From: Diploptera punctata
Taxonomy: Eukaryota > Arthropoda > Insecta > Blattodea > Blaberidae
Length of the DNA: 64,000 bases
NCBI GenBank assembly: GCA_030220185.1
Contig: JASPKZ010007552.1
Span: forward strand, 124,001 to 188,000
Direction: 5' to 3'
The position numbers were made by a program, and so were the translations under genes. Under the pieces are notes generated by a model that saw nothing but the letters and a program-made list of their open reading frames with translations, ran no database searches and was not told the origin of the DNA. Of the stretch, positions 24,013-35,640 are shown one piece after another. How positions within the stretch are numbered: the first letter of the stretch is position 1; every line of letters begins with the position of its first letter.

Positions 24013-25220
24013 GGCGCTCTTAACAACACTTCTATCTACATAATGCATGCACGGTAATTGGTTATAATAAATTATTCAGTGATTGATAAAAATAGAATGT
24101 GATATGGCGCTCTTAACAATACTTCTATCTACATAATGCATGTACGGTAATTGGTTATAATAAATTATGCAGTGATTGATAAAAATAGAATGTGATATGG
24201 CGCTCTTAACATTACTTCTATCTACATAATGCATGTACGGTAATTGGTTATAATAAATTATGCAGTGATTGATAAAAATAGAATGTGATATGGCGCTCTT
24301 AACAATACTTCTATCTACATAATGCATGTACGGTAATTGGTTATAATAAATTATGCAGTGATTGATAAAAATAGAATGTGATATGGCGCTCTTAACATTA
24401 CTTCTATCTACATAATGCATGTACGGTAATTGGTTATAATAAATTATGCAGTGATTGATAAAAATAGAATGTGATATGGCGCTCTTAACATTACTTCTAT
24501 CTACATAATGCATGTACGGTAATTGGTTATAATAAATTATGCAGTGATTGATAAAAATAGAATGTGATATGGCGCTCTTAACATTACTTCTATCTACATA
24601 ATGCATGTACGGTAATTGGTTATAATAAATTATGCAGTGATTGATAAAAATAGAATGTGATATGGCGCTCTTAACATTACTTCTATCTACATAATGCATG
24701 TACGGTAATTGGTTATAATAAATTATGCAGTGATTGATAAAATAGAATGTGATATGGCGCTCTTAACAATACTTCTATCTACATAATGCATGTATGGTAA
24801 TTGGTTATAATAAATTATGCAGTGATTGATAAAAATAGAACGTGAAATGGCGCTCTTAACAATACTTATATCTACATAATGCATGTACGGTAATTGGCTA
24901 TAATAAATTATGCAGTGATTGATAAAAATAGAATGTGATATGGCGCTCTTAACAATACTTCTATCTACATAATGCATGTACTGTAATTGGTTATAATAAA
25001 TTATGCAGTGATTGATAACAATAGAATGTGATATGGCGCTCTTAACAATACTTCTATCTACATAATGCATGTACGGTAATTGGTTATAATAAATTATGCA
25101 GTGATTGATAAAAATAGAATGTGATATGGCGCTCTTAACAATACTTCTATCTACATAATGCATGTACGGTAATTTATTATAATAAATTATGCAGTGATTG
25201 ATAAAAATAAAATGTGATAT
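24013..25220. repeat. Thirteen 93-bp tandem units
   Basis: Unit starts GGCGCTCTTAACAATACTTC and includes GTAATTGGTTATAATAAATT, which holds an ATTGG box. The units are close to identical, and one is 92 bp (A lost near 24742). Because 93 is a multiple of 3, stop-free frames run through as a 31-residue repeat; this is not evidence of coding. The last unit passes directly into the leader of the gag element at 25221. Confidence 0.95.
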
Positions 25221-25432
25221 GATTGGTCAATAATAGGGCGTGGCAGCTAATTTTGTTCACTATATATATCTGTCCCACTTTCGAGAGATTTTGTGGTTCG
25301 GTGTTGGGTTGTAGTGCCGCACATTTAACGTTTTCTTATAGTGGAAGCGTTAAACCTTTATTTGGTGGTGAGTGTGTTCTGCCCTAAATTTTAGTATTGG
25401 TGTTTTGAAGTAGGTCTAGGTTAATATCAAGT
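25221..25432 (+). promoter_or_regulatory. 5' leader of gag copy 3
   Basis: Begins ATTGGTCAATAATAGG, then GGGCGTGGC, a TATA-like ACTATATATATC at about 25259-25270, and runs to the ATG at 25433. GGGCGTGG-type and CCAAT-type elements also occur in the leader of the gag copy at 50.3-50.5 kb. The promoter role is inferred. Confidence 0.4.
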
Positions 25433-26284
25433 ATGACATCCGCTGATCTTAGTCCTGAAGAACTCTGGGAAGACTTCTTAGTAAAATTTTAAATTATTTT
25501 TGCAAATTACTACTATTGTTAAGGGTTGTGTCAACTATCTTCACACATACTCAGAAAATATGAGAATACTGATGCAGCTCGTGACTTGACTGTCGGCTGT
25601 ATGGATACTCTTAATGCACTGATTCAAACTTAATCAGATAGTACAATTTTCTTCTCCAGTTTGCTCCGTAAGGTTAAGGCCATGGCTGTTAAAATACAGG
25701 CTGTCTGCTTCCTTGCTGATCATACTGGACACGATGAAACATTTTCTGAATTTTCGGTAGGCTCTGAAAATAACATCATTTTCTTTCCAAGAAATGTTAT
25801 TACCTACACCAAAAGAATGGTCACTTCGCAAACCATATGGTCACTCCTAAAAGGTCAAAAAGAAAACGAAGGGTGCCGTTCCAAACATCCTGTTATTCAT
25901 CCGACCGAGTTTCACCAGTTACTACTAAGAATAGGCTTCCAGCTCTTGCTGATGCGGTACCTTGAAAGATTGTAAATCTTTTAAGGAGGTAAACTCTTCT
26001 ACTAAAGTTCTATATCCAAGGATGATAACAGAATGCAATTCTGTAGGCGTAGGAACCTCTGGGCCATCCACTGTGGTAGATCCATCTCCTATGAATGTTG
26101 CTAGTATTTCCACAGCTTTACCATGACCGGTCAACTTCATAAGTACCAGTTCAAAAGGGAGAGGATCCTTCTCCAATCACAATTATTGGACACGGGTATC
26201 TGTTCCGGACGAATATATATAAGTCCTTCTGCTTGCAGATGACTTAAAAGTAGTGAATACTCGTGAGGGTTTGCAATACTATGT

Positions 26285-26855
26285 GTATATACCGGGCTTC
26301 CAATATAAACCCGGACCGGCCTCACGGGGTTTCACCCGTCAGGCAGCGCTCTCTCCTCGTCCGCATTTCACTCTGCCAGCCGCTCGTCCTTGGAACTAGT
26401 CAGTTTACTATCGTTCGACAAGATGAGACGTCAGCTGACAGAGCAGAGCATTTATGTATGTAAATGTAATTATAAATACGAATCAGCTCGTCGCGTTCGC
26501 GAGGAATTTATTCGGAACTTCCCTGGACAATTACCTCCTTCCAGATCGACAATCCACGATCTTGTGACTAAATTTGAGACCACTCGTTCAGTACAAAATA
26601 AGAAACACACGCGAAGGCGTACGGTTCTCACCGAAGAAAAATTAGACGAAATTGGCGAAAATTTGGAACGTTCACCACAAAAATCATTACCGAAATTAGC
26701 ACAAGTTGGGATTTCAGTATCTATAAGGTAAGAAACAGTTCGAGGACGGGTGGCAGGCAGGGTGAATTGCGGGAGGAAGAGACAGCACTGCGTGCCGGGT
26801 GAAACTCCGTGAGGCCGGTCCGGTTTTATATTGGAAGCCCGTTATATATATATAT
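26285..26855. mobile_element. Inverted-repeat element inserted in gag copy 3
   Basis: The arms start at a TATATA-flanked CGGGCTTCCAATATAAA (left ~26292, right ~26842 inverted) and continue inward through CCGGCCTCACGGGGTTTCAC for ~100 bp. The outer arms extend the inverted repeat into gag sequence: TGACTTAAAAGTAGTGAATA on the left appears inverted at 26880-26912. A third, direct copy of the gag segment follows at about 27009-27070. The interior encodes a helix-turn-helix protein. Confidence 0.7.
26423..26731 (+). CDS. DUF4817-like helix-turn-helix protein (transposon-borne)
   Basis: From the ATG at 26423, about 102 aa with no internal stop. ARRVREEFIRNFPGQLPPSR leads to STIHDLVTKFETTRSV, an N-terminal HTH with the recognition helix near residues 45-60. 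VLTEEKLDEIGENLERSPQK and SLPKLAQVGIS form the second helical part. This matches the arthropod DUF4817 pattern found at the N-terminus of mariner-like and orphan transposon proteins; the role is probably DNA binding at the element's ends. No catalytic DDE domain follows, so the element would be non-autonomous. The late 'KLAQVGIS' seems to lack a residue or two relative to the usual pattern. Confidence 0.65.
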   Translation: MRRQLTEQSIYVCKCNYKYESARRVREEFIRNFPGQLPPSRSTIHDLVTKFETTRSVQNKKHTRRRTVLTEEKLDEIGENLERSPQKSLPKLAQVGISVSIR

Positions 26856-27906
26856 ATATATACATAGTATTGCAAACCCTCACGAGTATTCACTACTTTT
26901 AAGTCATCTGCAAGCAGGAGGACTTTAATATATATCACACTTAGGTACAGACTCAGAGACCCGGGTTCGAATCCCGTCCAGGCATTTGTTTTCTTATCAT
27001 ACCTTATATATATCTGCTTGCAGAAGACTTAAAAGTAGTGAATACTCGTGAGGGTTTGCAATACTATGCGTCTTCAATGGAGGACTTTCTTAAGCTACAG
27101 AAGTACTTTAATTTATTACATAAGGATTATTGTACTTATCAACTTAAGAATAAACTACCATTGAGGGTGGTGTTGAAGAAGTTTCCATCAAGCATCCCTC
27201 TCTAGAAATTTAGGAGGAAATCCTCAGATTAGTATTATCCCTTAAAACAATCGGACATATTAACAGGTTTGTTAATAATTTAGTGATTTTCATGACTTTT
27301 TCATTCTGGAGATCGACAAAATTGCCGAAGCTGGGTGAATTTACTACTTAAGACGTCTCCTCTACACAGTTGTAGCTGTGGAGGCATACAACACCATTCT
27401 GGATTTAAACAGTGCTTTAGGTGTCATATTTTTCAAGGGTGCAACCTGTTGTTTGTGCCGAGGGCCACAATCACAAAGATTGTTCAGCTAAGTTCGTGGT
27501 TCAGAGGAATTCTAATTTACGTAAGTGTTCAAACTGATGGGCGTCTGGCCACCCTGCATCCTACCGTGGTTTCCCGGCTTTTGTGGCAGCAAAGAATCCT
27601 ACCTCATGACCCAGAACCTATGCCCACACTTCAGCACCTAAACCACGTACCTTAACCTCTATCAAACCTTCTATTTACTATACCCAAATAATACAATCTA
27701 GCACTTCTTCTCCCAAACTTATAGCGAACAGAACTGTTTAGGATCGGGGCCGGCTACAGCACATTCCTTACCTTAGTGCCATGCAAATGCAATGCTTCTG
27801 AATTTATAGCCCTTGTTGACTGATTATAAACTCCCATTGGTTGTTTCCTCTTCATGAACCAACTTATTAACTTATATTTTGCAATATGATCTCCCTCGAA
27901 TGGACT

Positions 27907-28145
27907 ATCAAGTGAACTGTGAGAGGATCCCTCGCCTAGAATAGCGAGGCTCATTCTGTGCTTTTTCGCCTTCCGACTCTCGGCTCGCCGGCAGTGCAGT
28001 TTCTGACGCCCTATTATAATGTGATAACATCCAATTCTATACTCATTCATTGACTTGATAGAAGAACACGTTTTGCCGCCAAATGGTTAGGGAAGCCACA
28101 AAGGAATTAGCTGCCAAGAAGCCTCATAGACTCCAGTAAGCAGGA
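27907..28145 (+). other. 3' region of gag copy 3
   Basis: Contains GAGGCTCATTCTGTGC and GACTCTCGGCTCGCCGGCAG, homologous to the 3' region of the copy at 48.2 kb and to the sequence after the RT stop at 46532. It later has TTAGCTGCCAAGAAGCC, again matched near 46720. Confidence 0.65.
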
Positions 28146-30394
28146 TAATGAACGATTCCAGTCATCTTTACCTCTATGTTTGTTTATGCATGAATAATTT
28201 GGAATAGCAAAATATGAGAATTAATTTGTCTACGATCTTGGATATACAGCCAGGTTAGTTCGCGGAATTATGAAGAAATATGTTAATATTAGCGAATATT
28301 GAAAATATATCTGATACTCATGTTATGAATACGTAGCTAATTATATGCTAATCCATCGTTAATATCAGTCAATAAGATGTCGCAATAATCAAAATGCGAC
28401 CTCACGATAGTTTTCACTAGATTTTTTTTTGCGACAGTGCATTATGGTATTATGAGTTTATTTAAGAGTGTATTATGGAGTGCATTTGACATTTCCTTTA
28501 TTTCGATGTTCGAACATAGATTAGAATAAAGAAAGAACCACAAACTATTAACCTAAACAAATGACTAACAAGATATTGCCTTTTATCTAGCAAATGTGCA
28601 TCAAGATATTTTATTTCCTTAGGAGGTGTGACCTACTTTGAGAGGAAATGAAGTTTTGTGGTCCTTGATTTACAAAATTATATCAGTAGATATTCTTTTA
28701 ATATGTCTTGTTGCCACCGCAAGCCTTTGGATGACTTTCCAAGTAGGCTATAAATGTTTGTAATCATATTACTTTTGCAGATATCGCATTTAACTGAATA
28801 ATTTATTTGTTGAAAACTTTCAGTCGGGTTTATTCTATAAATATATGATATTCGAAAGACAATGGCTTTTTACCAGAATCTTCACCTCTTCTAGGTCGAT
28901 AATTTTTCACATGCACTCATACAATCAACCCCTGAAGATTCATATATTGTTCATTCGTAGATGAAAATGAATGTATAGCATCCTGTAGTTTTTTTTCTAT
29001 GTATCATTTCGTAGCATTTGATGGCGCACATTGAACAAAGATATTCCGTAACTGGACCGCAATGTCAGTCATAGTAACAAATTAATTACGTTAATTTTCA
29101 ATTTTAAATTACTAAAAGGGAAGGTAGACTCTAACTATTTTTTACAGAAAATTTGTTCATTGTGGTTCCAATGAAATTTAATACTAAAACAAAAAGAAAT
29201 TAGGATAATAAATTGATATGAAATAGTGATTTATCCGCACGAATAAACAGTAGTGCTCGGTTTTATAACATTTTCCTTTGTACGGTAGTTAATATGCGCT
29301 TTGTCTTACAATCATGCTGTTTTAATCCCTCCACACTTGTATTCCTCCTCATTTATCACACCTTTTTACGTCTTACGTCATGTTTTATCCTCAGTTTCCC
29401 CCACATTTTCATCAAAATCCATTTTGCTAATTTTCTGCACAATAAAATAACTTAGTAGCACAAAACACAAAAATATAGAGCTGCTACTTTTTAGTTGTGA
29501 ACGGACTTAAGTCAGTTAACTGGTGACCTTTCAAAATTATGTACAAATACAGGGGGCCATTAAACCTTGTTCTGTGCATCAAATTAATTTTTATAAATCT
29601 TTTCATAATTACAACATGTATCTCCCACCAACATCGTAATTCTCTTTGTAACTTGTTTCATGAAATAAAAAAAAATTGATTTTAGCCCGTTCATAAATGA
29701 GGGATTCTATGTTAGAGGTGAAATCTCGAATATTGAAAAATTGACTAATACTAAAACTTACAGCACTGTTGCATTTAATTGTTCTGCTTATAACGCACAT
29801 TATTTTAGTAGCGAGGTTTGTACAGTTATCTGAAAAGTTTATTATAAACATTCACGTGGGATGAAGTTCATTGAAGTTTTCTGTTGAGCAACAACAGTAA
29901 AATAAACTCCATGTGACGTAGTATTTTTATTCAATTTCATTTCATACCATGGCCAGGGTATTGATGCCACGTGGATTAAAAAATAAGTTTGTTTACGTCA
30001 CAAACACATTGTCTTTACTTCCCAGTTCAATTACACTGTTTGAAATTATTTCTAAGCTTGGAAAAGGGGATTATTTTGTTGCAATAACAGAGAAAAGTTG
30101 AAGCTTTGTTCGCTCCTAGATGGATTGTTATTCTTTCCACATCTGCTGCTGTCAACTTTACTCTATTCATGAGTTTGTTTCTAAAATAATTTGCTTCTCT
30201 GAAAGGAAAAAATCGCTAAAAATAGTATTATAGTGAGTATTTAAGTTTTCCTGCTAAACTGTAGTATTGCATACACATGTTTATGTTTGAATACAGATTC
30301 TAAATTCAGTACTAAAATATAAACAAGACTGCAGTAGATTTGTATTAATTGTTTTCATTTGGGAAAAGATATTAAATGCTGATAGTACTGTTTG
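28146..30394. other. Unassigned DNA
   Basis: About 2.2 kb without a recognisable gene or repeat. Short ORFs (for example 29609-29851 minus) are Asn/Ile/Phe-rich and lack motifs. Confidence 0.5.
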
Positions 30395-30545
30395 TGTTGT
30401 CTGTCCCGGTGAAGTAGTGTTTACCACGCTTGCTTATGTTTCCGAAACTCGCGGGTTCAAGGCCAATCGGGTTAGATGCATTTTTAAAAGTGCAAATATC
30501 AGATGTTTAGCTTTTTCGAAAAAGTAGGTCTAAATCCTTGGATCT
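30395..30545 (+). mobile_element. SINE with tRNA-like head
   Basis: A-box-like AGTAGTGTTTACCACGC and B box GCGGGTTCAAGGCC, followed by ATGCATTTTTAAAAGTGCAA. This downstream module is similar to that in the SINE at 32312 (ATGCATTTTTAGGAAGCAAA). Confidence 0.6.
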
Positions 30546-30834
30546 TGTATCATATACTTACGGTAAGTGAAATAACGATGTTTGAAATAACAAGGCTCCA
30601 AATAATTTTTTCTGGCAAATTGACACCCAGATTTAAATTGCGACGGCACGTTCTTGAGGAGTGTCGTTAAATTAAGTACTAACTAAAAGGCCTAACTAAA
30701 ATTGGTATACACAGAGGAGAACTGTGTGGATATTTTGAATTTATTGTAATAAGTAGGCCTATATTTATTATTATTATTATTATTATAGCAATGATAATGG
30801 TATTAAAACACTAATAACTCGTGGCGCGACAGGC

Positions 30835-30948
30835 GTAGAAGATCCTGAGTCGAACAGCCACAGAGGTGGATGATCATTAAATTACTATAATTGTAACATG
30901 TCAGCCTTCTAGTCCTCCAGCTGTTATAGCTGATTTTCTTGATCTCAG

Positions 30949-31021
<73 letters not shown>
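30835..31021 (-). mobile_element. Partial SINE (3411 family) and (AAT)n
   Basis: CACAGAGGTGGATGATC and CAGCTGTTATAGCTG match the body of the SINE at 3411-3719. The tRNA head is missing. It abuts an (AAT)n tract at 30951-31021. Confidence 0.55.
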
Positions 31022-31022
<1 letters not shown>

Positions 31023-31044
31023 TCTGTCTCCAGAATACAATTTT

Positions 31045-31525
31045 AGAGAGATCTAATCAATTTAAATATCTTGGATATTTTCTTTCTATCTGGGATGAAA
31101 AGGATATCCCTGAAAAAATTACAAGTTATAATAAAAGTTTGGGAATTATTAATCAAGTTATGAAACCATCCCTTGTACAAAAAAAAACACCAGATTACGT
31201 TTATATAACACTTTAGCTAGACCAGTGTTGACTTATGCTAGTGAAGCATGGACACTAAAAAGACAACATTAAAGCAAAATAACGGATTATGAAATGAGAT
31301 TCATGCGCAGAAAAGCGGGTTACACCAGATGAGATCGGAAAAGGAACACCGATATCTTAAAGAATTGAAGACTACGCCAATTTTGGAACATATTAAACAG
31401 TACCTACTAAATTGGAAACACCATCTAGAAAGAATGAGTTCAAATCGGATCCCCAAAGTTGTTTATAATTATATACCAAGGGGACGAAGATCACTTAAGC
31501 TATATTTGGGTGTTGTCATCTGAAC
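31045..31525 (+). pseudogene. Non-LTR RT C-terminal fragment
   Basis: Conceptual FKYLGYFLSIWDEKDIPEKI, then TLARPVLTYASEAWTLK (in shifted frames), and IPKVVYNYIPRGRRS near 31450-31500. The FKYLG and LTYxSEAWTL motifs are the RT thumb region of non-LTR elements. Several frameshifts and stops. Confidence 0.7.
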
Positions 31526-32311
31526 TGTCGTCGGAGCTGGTCTCTAGTGTTTCAACATTTCTTAATTTTTCCTTTTCTTGGAGTTTACAGATAAACACAT
31601 CTGATGTAAAGCATCTGGTTTTAGTGATCTGCCTTTTCCACTTTTCCTGTCGTCATCTTGGAGTGGAGCAAATATTTCCCTTATCGTGTCGAACGACTGG
31701 TGAGGTTTGGTTTACTCTCAAGCAAATATTGTAGATTGTTCGGCATACTCTATACACAATTCATTGTCCATTAGTAAGTCTCGTACATTTCTCTCCCAAT
31801 TTATGGGCCACGTCCACGCCCCTTCAAAACCCAAAACGACATTGTTAGATGTCACATTTTCTACTTTCTAATGAAAACAACCATTCTACTCCTCTGCGTG
31901 GCACACACAACATATATTTAATGATCTAACTGTAATCAAGTTACAAATGCATGTTTTACAATTAAGGTTTCCAAATTACACCAAGATATTCGAGTACTTA
32001 CCTGCTTTATGACTATTTTCTTTCACTACTACGCCATTACATTATTTTTTCGTACGATATCTTCCTGTGAATATAGACATAATTTTATTTGTTAGGATTT
32101 CAGTTCCCTGCATACGAGAAGGATACGTGTATGTCCGAAGGAAAGTACTTCACATCTTTCAGCAAGAAATTATAATACAGAATTATTATAGCTCAAAAGT
32201 ATCCATTATCCAAAACTGAGCTCTTACTTTGGGGTTATAAAATCTAACGGAAAAATACATAATTTTCTTCTCTCTCTCCTTTTTTCTCTATGTCTCTCTG
32301 TATATATATAT
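31526..32311. other. Unassigned DNA
   Basis: No supported feature. The ORF 31459-31734 overlaps the RT fragment in another frame. Confidence 0.45.
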
Positions 32312-32650
32312 GTCGGTCGCAGTGGCCTGGTGGTTATGTTCCTTGCTCTGGTCCTGAGAGTCGAAGTTTCAAATTCGGCCATGGTCGATGCATTTTTAGG
32401 AAGCAAATATCGAAGGGGCAAGACCTCCGGGATGAAGCATTAAGCCGAGTGTCCTGAGTCTGAAGATTTTAGGGATGTAAAAGAACAGCAAGCCTGAATA
32501 AGAAAACCTCTGTGCAAATGTTAACTGACTTTCATCCATCTTACATTACCCTTAGTTTCCTACTAGATATCTCATTTGATTCGGAACGTTGACCTAGTGC
32601 TGTTCACTGACATCTGTAAAGAAATAAATGTAACTAAATTAGGGTGGTTA
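32312..32650 (+). mobile_element. tRNA-derived SINE with 3' body
   Basis: Head GGTCGCAGTGGCCTGGTGG with A box and AAGTTTCAAATTCGG as a B box. The body carries GGCAAGACCTCCGGGATG, AGTGTCCTGAGTC and GACCTAGTGCTGTTCACTG, and ends with an AATAAATGTAACT tail. Confidence 0.7.
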
Positions 32651-32717
32651 AAATACTTCCCGATAGGCGACTCTCGTGTCACAATGAGATACATAAGGGT
32701 ATACAAAGTAGAATAAA

Positions 32718-32718
<1 letters not shown>

Positions 32719-32768
<50 letters not shown>
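32719..32768. repeat. (TA)n microsatellite
   Basis: About 25 TA units. Confidence 0.9.
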
Positions 32769-32774
<6 letters not shown>

Positions 32775-33039
32775 CTGATTAGGTACATATTTTCTCCACT
32801 ATCCGTACTTTAAACTAATATTAAAGTAAAATATTGATGTAAACCTCTACTCGTAACCGGGTAATGTCAGGCTGAAAGATGAGAAGACATGAGGTTCTGT
32901 GATATTGGCCTATGTGGATGGCGGCCGAACAGGCCTGTCTGAAATCGTGGGAGGAGATGAAAATAAACTAAATATATGAAATGAGTGTGGAGAACTGGTG
33001 GAATTATATGTTTTGCAAGGAAGACACATGAAACCCGAG

Positions 33040-33158
33040 GAAATGGTGCCCTGGTTCCATTCTTCCACCAAGGACCCCATACGGAGTGTCCGAGATACGA
33101 ACTCGGGACCCAGTAGTGGCGGACGAGAGACTAAGTACTCCCGTCACAGAGCCTCCTT
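33040..33158 (-). mobile_element. SINE head, tRNA-like
   Basis: Minus strand: A-box-like TGTGACGGGAGTACTTAG and B-box-like CGAGTTCGTATCTCGG. The body is partial. Confidence 0.45.
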
Positions 33159-33615
33159 AAATAAATGTAGAGTATTAATTAGTAAATAAATATATTCCTG
33201 TCTTAAATCATCGTGATAGGTTTAAAATATTATCGGAATTTCCTGTGAATAATATTCTGCGCTCTTATTTTTTCTACCTTCGCGGTCACGTTACAACATG
33301 TTGAATTTGGATAATATTGATATAACAAGGACACTGAAGAGGAATTCTAAATTGCATATCAAATAATAAACCTATTTTATACCCCGAAATACATGGGAGG
33401 CTTTCCTACACGAATAAACAGTTGAAAACCGGTGCCATTTAAAAAAAAAAAACTAACATTTAAGAAAATACACAGGTTTCAAAGCCATATTACATACGTA
33501 CTTGTTATGAATACATAGAGTATTTTACATAGATATTTAATTATTTCATAGAATATTTTAATTATTCAAATAAAACAGTCGTTGAAATAAAGCAATTAGA
33601 CATATTATATTTCAG

Positions 33616-33787
33616 GACAGAGTTTTGATTATGGGAGAACAAAATTTTCAATGCTAAGTGTAAAATCTCTGCATTCAGACTGTGGAATGTTAGTACAGTT
33701 AAGTTTGTGGAGATGTAGGTCAACTTTAGTATTTAACCCTAGCAAAGTAGGGGACTCGCGTCAGTTAGTGGATGCAGCAGCTGATGG
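33616..33787 (+). CDS. Possible orphan internal exon
   Basis: 172 nt bounded by a good acceptor (TATTATATTTCAG ending 33615) and a good donor (GTAAGT at 33788). One frame is open throughout (QSFDYGRTKFSMLSVKSLHS, then CGMLVQLSLWRC, ending RQLVDAAAD). An open frame of this length has a several-percent chance of occurring at random. I recognise no family and find no neighbouring exon, so it could equally be a non-coding exon or coincidence. Confidence 0.2.
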
Positions 33788-34337
33788 GTAAGTCTACCGA
33801 CCATTTTTCTTTAACAAATTTGCTAGGACAATTAGAAGAAGAATTCAAGTATTTTAAATAGTTCATACTATGTGTCTAAGTTAAAGAGTTAGTAGATAAT
33901 TTTTAAAATGTAGATTAGGGTAGATTTATAAAACCCACATCTCCCTCTCTCTCAAATCCTAGAAAGTTCGAATGTAGGTTTTCTTAATATAAGCTTAGAT
34001 TAGTTATTAAGGGTTAGAATACTTAGGGTTACTGTAATCATTATTCTCTAGAAATAAAATTGTTAAAATTAAGAATCTATTTATTTATGTTCAAAAACAC
34101 GTATGCCTCTATAACTAATACATCCACATACTAACACTCGGCTAGAACCTCATGCTACCAAAATTTCCAAGTCCCGAAGGTCCTTTAAGCCCTAAGAAAA
34201 CCAGCAGTTCGTAATAGTACTAAACAATCCGAATATAACAGTGAGTTTTTCGTGGCCAGATAACGTTTGCGATTTATTCAGACCTTAAACGTTTCTAGAC
34301 ACGTACAGGCGAGAGAAAAACATTCACGAGTAATATT
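33788..34337. other. Unassigned DNA
   Basis: No feature recognised. Confidence 0.5.
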
Positions 34338-34408
34338 GTGCCGACCGGGATCGTAGCCATACAAGCTAGGTTCGAGGCAACAACGTTAGCATTACACCAC
34401 AGCGGTGG
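34338..34408 (-). mobile_element. SINE head only (7180 family)
   Basis: Begins CCACCGCTGTGGTGTAATGC on the minus strand and ends in a degenerate B-box-like GGCTACGATCCCGGTCGGC. The body is absent. Confidence 0.5.
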
Positions 34409-34424
34409 CAAATAATGAAAAGTA

Positions 34425-35175
34425 ATAGAGGTCAATAAAACTAAATATATGGTCACACGTAGAAATTCATTAAACAATGGAAATGGACAGCTAATGACAA
34501 ATGAGGGAAATTTTGAGGAAGTGGCTGAATTCAAATACCTAGGAACAATAATCACAAGTAGAAATTAGATGCACAAAGAAATTAAACCATAGGCTCAATT
34601 CTGGAAATGCATGCTATTATGCATTGCAGAGACTCTTGATGTCCCAACTCCTTTCAAAAAAACGTTAAACTGAAAATATATAAAACTATTATTCTACCAG
34701 TTATATTATATGGGTGCGAAACATGGACTCTTACTTTAAGAGAGGAAAGGAGATTACAAGTATTTGAGAATAAATTACTTAGGAAAATTTTTGGATCAAA
34801 GAGAGATGAACAGACAGGAGAATGGAGAAGACTACTTAACAATGAACTACATGGTGTTTATAGGAAGCCAGATATAATAAGAACAGTTAAGTCTCGTAGA
34901 CTGCGATGGGCAGGACATGTTGCACGTAGGGGGAATGGGTGACTTGCGTGGAAGCTTCTTGTAGGAAAGCCAGAGGGAAAACGCCCAGTTGGTAGACAAA
35001 GAATGAGGTGGGAGAACAACATTAAGTATGATTTGAGGGAAGTAGATTAAATAGGGAATGATTGGAAAGCATTAGCTCAGGATAGGGATGTATGGAGAGC
35101 TTATGTCTGTGCGGCCATGAACCTACGGGTTCGATAGTGCCAGTGAGTAAGTAAGTAAGTAAGTAAGTAAGTAAT
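34425..35175 (+). pseudogene. Non-LTR RT C-terminal third with AAGT tail
   Basis: The longest copy of the recurrent RT tail. It begins VNKTKYMVTRR and continues EFKYLGTIITSRN, then (frameshifted) YKTIILPVILYGCETWTLTL and LRKIFGSKRDEQTGEWRR, and ends AYVCAAMNLRVR at the stop near 35136. A (AAGT)n tract (about 35147-35174) follows. This gives the order thumb, C-terminal domain, microsatellite tail. At least three frameshifts or stops. A 5'-truncated insertion. Confidence 0.8.
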
Positions 35176-35640
35176 AGAGGTATAATTATTTAGGTACTAT
35201 TTCCCCGTCCTGCAATCACAAGCTTCTTCTATCGACAAAAAATCCAATTTCAGATCAACCAAGGAAAAGTACTGATTGCAGCTAATCATGGTCACAACAT
35301 TTAGCAGCGCATCTCCAGCTAGCCAACCTATCATGTGTTATTGCGAGGAGAAGATTACTCTGTTATGGACTGGGATCATGTGACCATTTGTAATACCATA
35401 AAAAACGCTAAGTGTGAATTACTGTATATTGCAGCATAAAACATTATAATGTCTTGACGCATTATTGGAATACCTTTTGAATTTCGCGGCGGCGAGAGTC
35501 GGATATTGCCTTGTATGATAGAATAAGATTCATGCGCTCTCTACTCATGAATCGGAAAGTCCGCAGAAGAATTTCTATACATTCCTATCCCACCATGATC
35601 AAAGGGTTCAATTGCCGAGACTTATACTCTAGAAAAGTTT
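35176..35640. other. Unassigned DNA
   Basis: No supported feature. Confidence 0.5.

Larger units (their letters stand above)
25433..27906 (+). pseudogene. Jockey-like gag (ORF1), copy 3, interrupted
   Basis: Starts MTSADLSPEELWEDFL at the ATG at 25433. The conserved GHGYLFRTN block comes near 26190 and KVVNTREGLQYY near 26250. After an inserted segment the text resumes with REGLQYYASSMEDFLKLQKY at about 27050, then LPLRVVLKKFPSS. First-knuckle residues (FKQCFRCHIF) lie near 27410, and the C-terminal FLFMNQLINL-like end is near 27860 in a shifted frame. Multiple stops and frameshifts make it nonfunctional. There is no ORF2: the end of gag leads straight to the 3' region at 27907-28145, just as in the copy at 48-50 kb. 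Confidence 0.8.

Noticed and set aside
24076..25163. Long minus-strand ORFs made of a 31-residue repeat
   Set aside because: The 93-bp unit is a multiple of three, so any stop-free frame stays open across the array. The 92-bp unit breaks it. No start context or family supports a protein.
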